Source: Clostridia bacterium
GTDB taxonomy: Bacteria > Bacillota > Clostridia > Oscillospirales > Acutalibacteraceae
Assembly: GCA_900766895.1 (NCBI GenBank)
Contig: CAAFXF010000149.1
Span: forward strand, 1-11,187
Reading direction: 5' to 3'
Length of the DNA: 11,187 nt
A program made the position numbers and the translations under genes. The notes below the pieces were generated by a model that saw only the letters and a list, made by a program, of their open reading frames with translations, had not been told where the DNA came from and made no database searches. Below are positions 1-7,703 of this stretch, one piece after another (the first letter of the stretch is position 1; each line of letters opens with the position of its first letter).

Positions 1-270
1 ACAGGCACTGCTTTCCAAAGCGGAATAGCAATCCTCAGCGACTACATCAATGCTACTGTCACCAAACGATATTTCACCTATCTTGGAATATGACGAAGGC
101 TCAAAAAGCATAAGCCTTTCGCCCTGTTCAAAATCAACAACACTTCTGCCGTAAAGCAGAGATACTGTGCAAAAGGCGATAATTATTCCGGCAACTACGG
201 GAAAAATCACCGCTTTGATAATAATAGATTTTTTCTCGTTTGGAGTCCTGTCAAAAGAGTTGATTATCAT
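1..270 (-). CDS. Membrane-anchored protein of unknown function, C-terminus beyond the window
   Basis: The reading frame is open from an ATG at 270 to the left edge, giving 90 residues of a longer protein. It starts MIINSFDRTPNEKK, followed by one hydrophobic segment at about residues 17-41. After that comes an apparently extracytoplasmic part containing SSYSKIGEISFGD (residues 56-68) and two Cys. The start codon directly abuts the stop of the upstream gene (TAAATG), so translational coupling is likely. It is the fourth gene of a minus-strand operon. I do not recognise it. A short N-terminal anchor followed by an 'IGxIxxGD' stretch is loosely reminiscent of sortases, but the catalytic His/Cys/Arg region lies outside the window, so this is only a possibility. 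Confidence 0.75.
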   Translation of the reverse strand, partial: MIINSFDRTPNEKKSIIIKAVIFPVVAGIIIAFCTVSLLYGRSVVDFEQGERLMLFEPSSYSKIGEISFGDSSIDVVAEDCYSALESSAC

Positions 271-1110
271 TTACTGCATACCGCCGAGCTGATTTGTCAT
301 GCTATAGCTCTTTTTCTTCTTTGGCTTGTATGCAGGAGGGTTTTTAAGCTTTTTGGTAAATCTGTTTTTCTTTGCTGTGAGCTTATTTACCTCGTGAACT
401 GCACCTGCCATATACTCGGTCATATACTTATCGGCAACAGCCATCATTTCCTTATCGTTTTTCATCTCTCCGAGAATGGTAACGGCAATAACATCCTGAA
501 CGTCATTTATACCGTCCTCATAAACCTCGTTTAGCATTTTGAACAGCTTTTTGCGTTCAGCCTCGCTTCCGTTTTTGATAACATCAAGCACCTTAGGAGT
601 ACCGTGATTGATAAAGAAATCCTCCGGCAAAAACTCACCGTTTGCAACAACGTTAGCCTTAATTTCATCCTTAAATTCGGGATAAAGTGTACCGAAGCGA
701 TTTGCAAGGCTGTCAATGTCATAGCTGACAATGCCGTTCTTTGCCTTTGTTCTTGAAACCGACTTTGGCATCTTAACTTTCTCAAGATTTACCTGCTTGC
801 GAACCTTGAACAATTTTTCAAGCTCATCAACAATCTCGTTTGATGTAGACTTAATATCTCTGTCATCTATAACATCAAGCTCAAACAAACTGCGCGAAAT
901 TGTATTAAATTCGGTTTGCTCACCGTTATTTTCATAAGCACATTCAAGCGAAAGAATGTTTGTTTGAGAGTCGTGAACAAGGCGATAGATTCCCTTTTCA
1001 CCGCTGAATGCGATAGAATTTTCCGTTTCAAACTGCTTTTTGAACTTTAATTCCTGATTGGTTTGCTCAAGATTTTTTTCTATATCCTTGTATGCCTGAG
1101 TTAATTCCAT
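271..1110 (-). CDS. Soluble protein of unknown function in a membrane-protein operon (279 aa)
   Basis: The frame starts at ATG 1110 behind AGGAG (1119-1123), which overlaps the TAG stop of the preceding gene, so translation is probably coupled. There is no signal peptide or membrane span, so it should be cytoplasmic. Residues 1-30 are polar and probably helical. Residues 30-80 look like alternating beta strands (IYRLVHDSQ, ILSLECAYE). Residues 128-250 are mostly helical and contain DSLANRFGTLYPEFKDEI and an acidic 'YEDGINDVQDVIAVTILGEM' stretch; this pattern recalls the DUF7674-type helical domain, from memory only. The C-terminus (residues 247-268) is strongly basic, with KKNRFTKKLK and KPKKKK, and could contact nucleic acid or the inner membrane face. 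The function is unknown. The position between two membrane proteins suggests a cytoplasmic partner of them. Confidence 0.8.
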   Translation of the reverse strand: MELTQAYKDIEKNLEQTNQELKFKKQFETENSIAFSGEKGIYRLVHDSQTNILSLECAYENNGEQTEFNTISRSLFELDVIDDRDIKSTSNEIVDELEKLFKVRKQVNLEKVKMPKSVSRTKAKNGIVSYDIDSLANRFGTLYPEFKDEIKANVVANGEFLPEDFFINHGTPKVLDVIKNGSEAERKKLFKMLNEVYEDGINDVQDVIAVTILGEMKNDKEMMAVADKYMTEYMAGAVHEVNKLTAKKNRFTKKLKNPPAYKPKKKKSYSMTNQLGGMQ

Positions 1111-1121
1111 AATTCAATCTC

Positions 1122-2066
1122 CTATAAACTATTATTATCCTGCTCTGTTTGGGCAATGTCTTCGCCGACATAAGCATCAATATCTGCTCTGCTGATAAGC
1201 AAATCCTTTGCTATGCTGTAATCTTGGTTTTGACTGCGGAATTTGCTCACGTAATACCTGTAAACAAATACCAACAGGCTGTATCCGCCGATAACAAGCG
1301 CCGCACCAAAGCAGGCTAAAATGATAAAAAACAAATTAAATGCGTCTGCAAGAGCAATGTTAACACCCGCGTTTTCGGTCAGGTACATTTTTTCGCTGAA
1401 TCCGGTAACGGCATTAGCAACGCAAAGAGCAATTAACGAAAGCCCGGAAGAAATGAGTGCACAGCCGTAATGACCGAACACCCTCGTCCTTCCGCCGAGC
1501 GTTACAAAAATAAACACTGCCAATGCAACAAAGAGAACAAAAAATGCAAGTGCAAGCATAACAGCAGTTTTGCCGAGCCTTAATGCAAAGCTTGAAAATT
1601 CTACATTGTTGTCAATGCCCATTGATTTGTTAAAAGCATCACAGGCAAGAGGCACGGCTCTGTCAAGAGCGTCATTGTTAAGCTCAAGACCGTTAAAGCG
1701 ATAAAACTCCGTAATACCGTCACGGTAGCACCCGCTTATGTTTGAGCTTTCGGAATAATCATAGTTTACACCGCTGAAGGCAGATTTTATAATTTCCTTT
1801 TGCAGAGTTTTAATTTTGTTTTGACCTACTGCAAACTCAAATGCCTTTTGCTCAATTCCGGTTTCCTTTGCAATTTCCTTCGTTCTTTCGTTCAGAGAAT
1901 TCTGCACGGCAACGGTTATTTCCTCTTTACCGAGGAATCTGTTGTAAAAATCGGCATTGCCTATGGTTGTAGATGCAACTGCAACAGTAAAAAAGAGGAA
2001 CATAAGCAGAGCAAGAACAACATCATAAAATGTAGTTTTAATCTTGTATAATCTGTGCGTATTCAT
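1122..2066 (-). CDS. Four-span membrane protein with a large extracytoplasmic domain (314 aa), unknown
   Basis: Hydrophobic segments lie at about residues 14-34, 166-190, 198-221 and 240-269. The roughly 130-residue loop between spans 1 and 2 would be outside the cell. It is rich in charged and amide residues and has two Cys (113 and 142) that could form a disulfide. The C-terminal 40 residues are polar and would be cytoplasmic. The start ATG (2066) lies inside the upstream gene: the two overlap by 29 bases in different frames, which implies translational coupling. No other ATG, GTG or TTG in this frame fits as well. I do not recognise the family. The topology resembles a sensor or an accessory subunit, but no catalytic motif is visible. 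Confidence 0.8.
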   Translation of the reverse strand: MNTHRLYKIKTTFYDVVLALLMFLFFTVAVASTTIGNADFYNRFLGKEEITVAVQNSLNERTKEIAKETGIEQKAFEFAVGQNKIKTLQKEIIKSAFSGVNYDYSESSNISGCYRDGITEFYRFNGLELNNDALDRAVPLACDAFNKSMGIDNNVEFSSFALRLGKTAVMLALAFFVLFVALAVFIFVTLGGRTRVFGHYGCALISSGLSLIALCVANAVTGFSEKMYLTENAGVNIALADAFNLFFIILACFGAALVIGGYSLLVFVYRYYVSKFRSQNQDYSIAKDLLISRADIDAYVGEDIAQTEQDNNSL

Positions 2067-2292
2067 CTTCTATATACTCCGTTGTTTGTGTCGGTGCTGT
2101 TGTTGTAAGGCTGTCATGATGGTTACCGCTCGGAAAAAGCGCAACCCTTGGGCTTGCCAAAAATACACAAATTCCAACAACCACCGCTGCAAAAATAATA
2201 GGTATAAGAATACCCTTTATCCTTAAATTTCTGCCAAGTGATTTTTCTCTCTTGGTAACAGAAACATCGCTATCATTATTCAGAACAATCAC
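2038..2292 (-). CDS. Small single-span membrane protein (84 aa), first gene of the minus-strand operon
   Basis: The protein has a basic N-terminal cytoplasmic stretch (KREKSLGRNLRIKG), one hydrophobic span at about residues 27-46, then a short external tail rich in Thr, Ser and acidic residues. This suggests a type II or N-in small membrane protein. It is the promoter-proximal gene of the unnamed operon and overlaps the next gene by 29 bases. The start is unusual. The only in-frame standard start is GTG at 2292, but the AGGAG (2292-2296) runs into that codon. A CTG at 2283 sits 8 nt after the AGGAG, at ideal spacing. No ATG is in frame near either. The true start is therefore uncertain. The function is not recognised. 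Confidence 0.65.
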   Translation of the reverse strand: MIVLNNDSDVSVTKREKSLGRNLRIKGILIPIIFAAVVVGICVFLASPRVALFPSGNHHDSLTTTAPTQTTEYIEDEYAQIIQD

Positions 2293-2336
2293 TCCTAAAT
2301 TGCAACTCGTTAAGGCACAAGCCCACTAATTAATGA

Positions 2337-2365
2337 ATTATAACATATAATTGTTAATTTGTCAC
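2337..2365 (-). promoter_or_regulatory. Sigma-70-type promoter for the minus-strand membrane operon
   Basis: Read on the minus strand: GTGACA (-35, 2365-2360), a 17-base spacer, then TATAAT (-10, 2342-2337) preceded by TG one base upstream (extended -10, TGTTATAAT). Transcription would begin near 2330, about 38 bases before the GTG at 2292. The match to consensus is very good (-35 has 5 of 6, -10 has 6 of 6). Confidence 0.8.
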
Positions 2366-2410
2366 TAAAAATTTTAATAAAATATTTTTAAGTTTTATAT
2401 TATTGTGATA

Positions 2411-2439
2411 TTGAAAAATGAAATAAAATATGATAAAAT
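2411..2439 (+). promoter_or_regulatory. Sigma-70-type promoter for ddl
   Basis: TTGAAA (-35, 2411-2416), a 17-base spacer, then TAAAAT (-10, 2434-2439) with an upstream TG making an extended -10 (TGATAAAAT). Expected start is near 2446, about 35 bases before the ATG of ddl. It is divergent from the promoter at 2337-2365; the two share an AT-rich region of about 180 bases. No separate operator dyad stands out there. Confidence 0.75.
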
Positions 2440-2480
2440 AAACAGAATATTGCCCAAGGCGGCATACACAGGTGAATTTA

Positions 2481-3548
2481 ATGAAAAAGATTACGCTTGC
2501 AATTCTTTTCGGCGGTGCATCATCCGAACACGAGATAAGCTGTATCAGTGCAAAAGGAATACTCAGCAACATTGACAAAGAAAAATACGATATAAAGATG
2601 CTCGGCATCACAAAAGAGGGAGAGTGGTTTTTGTTTGAAGACGATGTTGAAATGCTCCCTAACGACAGGTGGCTGACATCAAAATCTCTCAAAAAGGCAT
2701 ACATTTCTCCGGACTCAAAAATCCACGGAATCGTCACCGAGGACGGTGAAGCAATTAGGCTTGATGTTGTTTTCCCTGTTCTTCACGGCAAAAACGGTGA
2801 GGACGGCACGGTTCAGGGTTTATTACAGCTTGCCCAAATTCCGTTTGTAGGATGTGATGCAACATCATCCGGAAGCTGTATGGACAAGGCAGTAACAAAC
2901 GCCGTAGCCGACGCCTTCGGTATTGCACAGGCAAAATGGTGCTCATTTACACAATACGAATACAGCAAGGACAGTCAAAGGTGCATTGACCTTGCGGTAA
3001 ACAAGCTCGGCTTCCCTATCTTTATCAAGCCGGCAAATGCAGGCTCATCAGTGGGCATTACAAAGGCACACAACACCGATGAGCTCATTAAGGGACTTGA
3101 GGTTGCATTTAAGGAAGACAAAAAGGCCGTGCTTGAGGAATTTATTGACGGTCAAGAGGTTGAGGTGGCTGTGCTCGGCAACGATGAGCCTATTGCCGCA
3201 GAGGTAGGTCAAATTGTTGCAGCAGCAGAGTTTTATGATTTTGATTCAAAGTACAACAATCCTGCTTCCGAGCTTCACATTCCTGCATTGCTCAGCAAGG
3301 AAAAGCGAGATGAGGTGCGCAAATCGGCACTTATGGCATACAAGGCTCTCAGCTGTGAGGGACTCAGCCGTTGTGACTTTTTTGTTACAAAGGGCGACGA
3401 AAGAGTATTGCTTAACGAAATCAACACTATCCCGGGGCAAACTCCTATCAGTATGTATCCAAAGCTTTTTGAGGCTGTCGGAATAGGATACACAGAGCTT
3501 ATAGACAGACTTATTGACCTTGCTTTAGAGCGAGGAGACATAATTTAA
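2481..3548 (+). CDS. ddl: D-alanine--D-alanine ligase
   Basis: ATP-dependent ligase joining two D-alanines for the peptidoglycan pentapeptide; cytoplasmic, ATP-grasp fold. With the ATG at 2481 it has 355 residues, the usual Ddl length. I prefer this start to the in-frame GTG at 2472 because AGGTGA (2470-2475) then sits 5 nt upstream as the ribosome site and would otherwise overlap the GTG. Visible motifs: GGASSEHEIS (11-20) at the N-terminal binding site, HGKNGEDGT (102-110), the ATP-grasp loop KPANAGSSVG (183-192), FYDFDSKY (251-258) in the omega-loop region, and metal-binding NEINTIPG (312-319). The FYDxxxKY form is that of D-Ala-D-Ala ligases rather than VanA/VanB-type D-Ala-D-Lac ligases, so vancomycin-resistance activity is not indicated. 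First gene of the plus-strand run. Confidence 0.95.
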   Translation: MKKITLAILFGGASSEHEISCISAKGILSNIDKEKYDIKMLGITKEGEWFLFEDDVEMLPNDRWLTSKSLKKAYISPDSKIHGIVTEDGEAIRLDVVFPVLHGKNGEDGTVQGLLQLAQIPFVGCDATSSGSCMDKAVTNAVADAFGIAQAKWCSFTQYEYSKDSQRCIDLAVNKLGFPIFIKPANAGSSVGITKAHNTDELIKGLEVAFKEDKKAVLEEFIDGQEVEVAVLGNDEPIAAEVGQIVAAAEFYDFDSKYNNPASELHIPALLSKEKRDEVRKSALMAYKALSCEGLSRCDFFVTKGDERVLLNEINTIPGQTPISMYPKLFEAVGIGYTELIDRLIDLALERGDII

Positions 3549-3557
3549 GAGGATAAT

Positions 3558-3983
3558 ATGGCAAAGGCACTAATTACAATTACCGGTCGTCAGCAATACG
3601 ATGACGACAAGGATCAGGTAGAAATGAAAACCATCGGAACGGTTGATCAGGATGACGAAAACTACATAATCAGATACAACGAGGAGCTTGAAAACAGCAC
3701 TATGCCAATCCGTGCAAGGCTGAACATTGCAAAGGACGAAAGCAAGGTTGAAATGATAAAATCCGGTCCGTACTCCTCTTGCCTGATTATAGAAAAATCG
3801 AAAAGACATCTGTGCAACTACGGCACGGAATACGGAGATATGCTTATGGGAATTTTCGGCAGAGAGGTTGAAAATGCCTATAACGACAGCGAGGGCACCT
3901 TTAAGTTCAGCTATGATATTGATATAAACGGTGCAATATCATCACAAAACGATGTCACAATAAAGTTTAGACTAACCGAATAA
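3558..3983 (+). CDS. DUF1934 (YwiB-like) beta-barrel protein
   Basis: A 141-residue protein matching the DUF1934/YwiB pattern: N-terminal I-T-I-T-G-R-Q strand, a central 'ARLNIAKDESKVEMIKSGPYSS' type strand pair, an L-x-x-YGTEYGDM segment, and a C-terminal 'DIDINGAISSQNDVTIKF' strand pair. The family folds as a small calycin-like barrel and has no firmly established biochemical role. Placement strengthens the call: in Bacillus and many clostridia the DUF1934 gene lies directly upstream of argS, as here, with a 14-base gap. It starts 9 bases after ddl, with AGAGG (3548-3552) as the ribosome site, so it is probably co-transcribed with ddl and argS. Confidence 0.85.
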   Translation: MAKALITITGRQQYDDDKDQVEMKTIGTVDQDDENYIIRYNEELENSTMPIRARLNIAKDESKVEMIKSGPYSSCLIIEKSKRHLCNYGTEYGDMLMGIFGREVENAYNDSEGTFKFSYDIDINGAISSQNDVTIKFRLTE

Positions 3984-3997
3984 TCAGGAGAATAAAA

Positions 3998-5686
3998 ATG
4001 TCAAAAATTGTTAAACAAACAGAAAACAAGCTTTACAATGCAATAGTAAATGCTGTTAACACTGCCATAGGCAACGGCGATTTGCCTGAGGCGGAGATGC
4101 CGAAATTTATTATTGAAAAGCCTGCGGACAAAAAGAACGGCGACTTTTCATCAAACATTGCCATGGCAGGTGCAAGAGCATATCATCAGGCGCCGCGCGC
4201 AATCGCAGAGGCTATTGTTAAAAATTTCAGCTTTGACGACGGATATATTGACAGATGTGAAATTGCAGGCCCCGGCTTTATCAATTTTTATTTGTCAGAC
4301 AAATATTACAGCGACATACTTAAGGATGTTGTGGAAAGCGGTGACAGCTACGGACGCTCCGACTACGGCGAGGGCAAGCGTATACTTGTTGAATTTGTAT
4401 CCGCAAATCCGACAGGACCTATGCACATCGGTAACGCAAGAGGCGGTGCTATCGGCGACTGTCTTGCAAGCGTTCTTGACGCCGCAGGCTACGATGTTCA
4501 AAGAGAGTTTTACATCAACGATGCGGGCAATCAAATAGAAAAATTTGCAACCTCGCTTGAGGTTAGATATTTGCAGGAATGCGGCAGGGACATTGAGTTG
4601 CCGGAGGATGCATACCACGGAGCAGACATCACCGCTCACGCAAGGAACTTCTTTGAAGAGGTTGGCGATAAGTACGCAGATTGCGACTCGCAGGAGCGCA
4701 GAGACGCCCTTGTTGCATACGCGTTGCCAAAGAATATCGAAGGCCTTGAGGCTGACCTCGGCAAATACAGAATCAAATACGACAAATGGTTTAGAGAGTC
4801 TACACTCCACAACGACGGCTCTGTTAAGGCTATAATTGATGCACTAAAGGAAAAGGGCGTTACCTACGAGCTTGACGGCGCTCTTTGGTTTAAGGCAAGT
4901 GAATTTGGCAACGATAAGGATATAGTTCTTATCAGAGCTAACGGTATACCAACCTACATCGTTCCCGACATTGCATACCATTACAACAAGCTTGTAACAA
5001 GAGGATATGACAAGGCTATTGACGTTCTCGGAGCAGATCACCACGGATATATCCCGAGAATGAAGGCAGCATTGACCGCGCTCGGTATCGACGCAGACAG
5101 ACTTGATATAGTAATTATGCAAATGGTAAGGCTTGTCAGCAACGGCGAAACAATAAAGCTTTCAAAGCGTTCAGGCAAGGCTATTACCCTAAACACATTG
5201 CTTGAAGAGGTGCCTATTGATGCGGCAAGGTTTTTCTTCAATCTTCGTGAGCCAAACTCTCACTTTGATTTTGACCTTGAGCTTGCCGCAAAGCAGAGCA
5301 GCGAAAACCCTGTATACTATGTTCAGTATGCACACGCAAGAATTTGCTCCATCATCAAAAAGGCTAAGGATGAAGGCATTGATATAAGCAATGTTAACGA
5401 TTCTGTTCTCAACAGGCTTTGCACCGACGAGGAGCGCGAGCTCATCTCTCACCTTGCCGGTCTTACCGACGAGATTATAAATGCGGCAAAAATCTACGAC
5501 CCTGCAAAAATCACTCACTATGTTATTGAGCTTGCAACCCTGTTCCACAAGTTCTACAATGCTCACAGAGTTGTAACGGATGACAGGGAGCTTACTCAGG
5601 CAAGGCTTTACCTTTGCACAGCAGTTAAGAACACTATCAAGAACATCCTTGTTATGCTTAAGGTTGATGTTCCCGAATCAATGTAA
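3998..5686 (+). CDS. argS: Arginyl-tRNA synthetase
   Basis: Class I aminoacyl-tRNA synthetase that charges tRNA(Arg) with arginine using ATP. Its 562 residues are the normal length. The N-terminal Add1 domain (about residues 1-110) has KPADKKNGDFSSNIAM and ends near AGPGFINFYL. The Rossmann catalytic domain carries ANPTGPMHIGNARGG, whose HIGN (143-146) is the HIGH motif, and DVLGADHHGYIPRM. KLSKRSG (from 387) is the KMSKS-type loop. The C-terminal helical DALR anticodon-binding domain includes NPVYYVQYAHARI and a terminal VDVPESM. AGGAG precedes the ATG at good spacing. The gene follows the DUF1934 gene closely and appears to be in the same transcript. Nothing is truncated or unusual. Confidence 0.97.
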   Translation: MSKIVKQTENKLYNAIVNAVNTAIGNGDLPEAEMPKFIIEKPADKKNGDFSSNIAMAGARAYHQAPRAIAEAIVKNFSFDDGYIDRCEIAGPGFINFYLSDKYYSDILKDVVESGDSYGRSDYGEGKRILVEFVSANPTGPMHIGNARGGAIGDCLASVLDAAGYDVQREFYINDAGNQIEKFATSLEVRYLQECGRDIELPEDAYHGADITAHARNFFEEVGDKYADCDSQERRDALVAYALPKNIEGLEADLGKYRIKYDKWFRESTLHNDGSVKAIIDALKEKGVTYELDGALWFKASEFGNDKDIVLIRANGIPTYIVPDIAYHYNKLVTRGYDKAIDVLGADHHGYIPRMKAALTALGIDADRLDIVIMQMVRLVSNGETIKLSKRSGKAITLNTLLEEVPIDAARFFFNLREPNSHFDFDLELAAKQSSENPVYYVQYAHARICSIIKKAKDEGIDISNVNDSVLNRLCTDEERELISHLAGLTDEIINAAKIYDPAKITHYVIELATLFHKFYNAHRVVTDDRELTQARLYLCTAVKNTIKNILVMLKVDVPESM

Positions 5687-5732
5687 CAATCTTAGGGTAA
5701 CGGTAATAATCCTATAAGAAAAGAGACAGACA

Positions 5733-7133
5733 ATGAAGTTCAAAGCAAGCACATTACACAAGATCGGCAGACCGCTTGTGAATTATGTTTACAAAAATCC
5801 AAAAAAGAATATACCTAAAATTCTTAAGGTTGGCAAGGCAGTTACAGGTAATCTTTTTCCCGAATCAACCTGGACAATGCCTCTTGATGTTATTACAAAT
5901 CCAAACAACATCTGGAATGAATTTGTATACCGTACCATTGAGCAAACTGACCGTGAGCTGTTGACCAATATGCTTTTAACCTTTGGTATTGACGCAGGCT
6001 ATATAGGAACTTCTACCCTGCGTGAAAACAGAGAAAAGCTAAAGTGCAACATCCCTTGGATAATTCTTATGGACCCAACATCCGCCTGCAACCTAAAATG
6101 TAAGGGCTGTTGGGCCGCCGAGTACGGACACCATTCCAACCTTTCTCTTGACGAAATGAGAAAAATTGTCACCGAGGCAAAGGCACTCGGAACACATTTC
6201 TTTATGTTTACCGGCGGTGAACCGCTTGTCAGAAAAAAGGACATTTTAACGCTTATCGGCGAAAACAAGGATTGCATTTTCCTTGCCTTTACCAACGGCA
6301 CACTGGTTGATGACCAATTCTGTGAGGATATGAAAAAGGCGGGCAATCTTACCCTTGCGCTGTCTATTGAGGGTACTGAGGAAACCACCGACCTGAGACG
6401 CGGTGACGGTGTATACAAAAGAGTTTTGGACGCAATGGCTTTGCTTAAAAAGCACAAGTGCATTTTCGGCACATCCATTTGCTACACGAGTAAAAACTAT
6501 GAGGCTGTAACCTCTGATGAATTTTATGATATGGAAATCGAGGCAGGTGCAAAGTATGCACTGTATTTCCACTATATGCCTATCGGCTCCGATGCAGATA
6601 CCGACCTGTTGCTGACACCTGAGCAAAGAGAACATGTTTACAGAGAAATACGCAACAAGCGTAGCAATAAAAACGGAAAAGCAATATTCACTATGGATTT
6701 CCAAAACGACGGCGAATTTGTAGGCGGTTGCATTGCAGGAGGCAGAAACTATTTTCACATCAACAGCGAGGGTGATGCGGAGCCATGCGTATTTATCCAT
6801 TACAGCGACAGTAATATAAGAGAAAAAAGTATTCTTGAATGTCTGCGCTCACCGCTGTTTAAGCAATACTACAAGGGACAGCCGTTCAACGACAATATGC
6901 TTCGCCCTTGTCCAATGCTTGAAAATCCACAGGCATTAAGGCACATCATTGAGGTTACAGGTGCAAAATCTACAAACCTCAACTGCCCTGAAAGTGCCGA
7001 ACAGCTTTGCTCAAAGTGTGACCGATATGCAAAAAATTGGGCACCAAAGGCAAAGGAAATATGGGAAGAAAAGGAACGCTTTAAGCCGTTCACACAGTAT
7101 TACAGAGATACAAACGAAGCAAAAAATGAATAA
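5733..7133 (+). CDS. Radical SAM protein with SPASM-like Cys-rich C-terminus, function unknown
   Basis: A 466-residue radical SAM enzyme. The [4Fe-4S]/SAM motif CNLKCKGC gives Cys119, Cys123 and Cys126 (CX3CX2C), followed by WAAEYG; MFTGGEPL (158-165) is the SAM-contacting GGE motif. An N-terminal extension of about 110 residues precedes the barrel. The C-terminal part has C333-I-A-G-G...G-D-A-E-P-C352, a SPASM/twitch-like opening, then Cys370, Cys393, Cys418, Cys426 and Cys429, enough to hold one or two auxiliary Fe-S clusters. From memory, close relatives are common and unnamed in gut Firmicutes. No precursor peptide gene is visible beside it, which argues against a simple peptide-maturation role. 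The ribosome site is weak (AAAGAGA). The 46-base gap after argS has no clear terminator, so read-through from argS is likely. Confidence 0.9.
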   Translation: MKFKASTLHKIGRPLVNYVYKNPKKNIPKILKVGKAVTGNLFPESTWTMPLDVITNPNNIWNEFVYRTIEQTDRELLTNMLLTFGIDAGYIGTSTLRENREKLKCNIPWIILMDPTSACNLKCKGCWAAEYGHHSNLSLDEMRKIVTEAKALGTHFFMFTGGEPLVRKKDILTLIGENKDCIFLAFTNGTLVDDQFCEDMKKAGNLTLALSIEGTEETTDLRRGDGVYKRVLDAMALLKKHKCIFGTSICYTSKNYEAVTSDEFYDMEIEAGAKYALYFHYMPIGSDADTDLLLTPEQREHVYREIRNKRSNKNGKAIFTMDFQNDGEFVGGCIAGGRNYFHINSEGDAEPCVFIHYSDSNIREKSILECLRSPLFKQYYKGQPFNDNMLRPCPMLENPQALRHIIEVTGAKSTNLNCPESAEQLCSKCDRYAKNWAPKAKEIWEEKERFKPFTQYYRDTNEAKNE

Positions 7134-7138
7134 ATAAT

Positions 7139-7170
7139 AAGGACACCTAATCACTTGGTTAGGCGTCCTT
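7139..7170. terminator. Bidirectional terminator between the radical SAM gene and ybaK
   Basis: The arms 7139-7152 and 7157-7170 pair over 14 positions with one mismatch around a 4-base loop (ACTT). On the plus strand the hairpin is followed by TTTGTTAT; on the minus strand by TTATTATTTA. The mismatched A/C position becomes a G-U pair in the minus-strand RNA. The genes are convergent, and the ybaK stop codon (7159-7161) lies inside the 3' arm. Confidence 0.75.
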
Positions 7171-7635
7171 TGTTATATCTGCATATTGCAGGCGTATTAC
7201 CTTTTCCAAATCCGCAGGTGACAGGCTGATCTGACAGCCCACTCTGCCACCGGAGAAGAATATAATTGGGACATTCTGTGCGTTATTATGAATAACAGTT
7301 CTAAATTGCTTTTTCATACCTATCGGCGAACAACCTCCGTGGATATATCCCGTAAGCGGCAAAAGCTCCTTTTGCGGTATCATCTCAATGCTCTTTTCGC
7401 CGACAGCCTTTGCTGCCTTTTTTAAGTCAAGTTCATTTTCGGCAGGCACCATAAAAACATAATGCTCCTTTGATTTTCCGACAGTCACAAGTGTTTTGTA
7501 CAGGTACTGAGGATCTGTTGAGAGCCCTTTTGCAACCTCACCTGCATTGGTTGTCATATTGTCGTATGCATAATGACTGTATGAAATTTTCTTTTGGTCA
7601 AGCACACGCATGACATTTGTTTTGTCTTTTAGCAC
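7159..7635 (-). CDS. ybaK: Cys-tRNA(Pro)/Cys-tRNA(Cys) deacylase, YbaK/EbsC family
   Basis: Trans-editing enzyme that hydrolyses cysteine mischarged on tRNA(Pro); cytoplasmic. I place the start at GTG 7635 (VLKDKTNVM...), giving 158 residues, the family's usual size. GGGGTGA lies just upstream with a 4-base gap. An open frame extends to 7707, but the extra 24 residues would be encoded by the hairpin region and are unlike the family. Family signatures: YLYKTLV, with the conserved Lys at about residue 47; VFMVPAENELDLKKAAKA; and TGYIHGGCSPIGMKKQF, typical of YbaK. The gene is convergent with the radical SAM gene and downstream of the symporter, from which a strong hairpin separates it. I see no convincing promoter of its own, so its transcription is unresolved. 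Confidence 0.92.
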   Translation of the reverse strand: MLKDKTNVMRVLDQKKISYSHYAYDNMTTNAGEVAKGLSTDPQYLYKTLVTVGKSKEHYVFMVPAENELDLKKAAKAVGEKSIEMIPQKELLPLTGYIHGGCSPIGMKKQFRTVIHNNAQNVPIIFFSGGRVGCQISLSPADLEKVIRLQYADITKDA

Positions 7636-7664
7636 ATAATCACCCCGTTTTTCACATATTTCAC

Positions 7665-7703
7665 AATTAAAATGCAGGCACACAATGTACCTGCATTTAA
7701 TTA
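7665..7703 (-). terminator. Terminator after the NSS symporter gene
   Basis: The core arms 7670-7681 and 7687-7698 pair over 12 bases, one a G-U on the minus-strand RNA, with loop ATTGT. The stem extends outward through AATTAA/TTAATT with one bulged base. On the minus strand the 3' side reads TTTTAATT. It lies 14 bases after the symporter stop and 30 bases before the ybaK start. Confidence 0.75.

Noticed and set aside
2472..2480. GTG at 2472 as the ddl start
   Set aside because: It would overlap the AGGTGA ribosome site that is correctly spaced for ATG 2481, and MKKITLAILFGG is a typical Ddl N-terminus.
2481..3548. Van-type D-Ala-D-Lac ligase
   Set aside because: The FYDFDSKY omega-loop sequence is of the Ddl type, and no vanH or vanX-like gene is adjacent.
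4295..4810. Long open frame on the strand opposite argS
   Set aside because: It is an antisense shadow of a well-supported argS, with no ribosome site and no recognisable protein features.
5687..5732. Possible terminator between argS and the radical SAM gene
   Set aside because: Only TTAGG/CCTATAA can pair weakly across a 14-base loop with no T-run, so I do not call one.
6246..6800. Long open frame opposite the radical SAM gene
   Set aside because: An antisense shadow; the plus-strand frame carries the complete radical SAM motifs.
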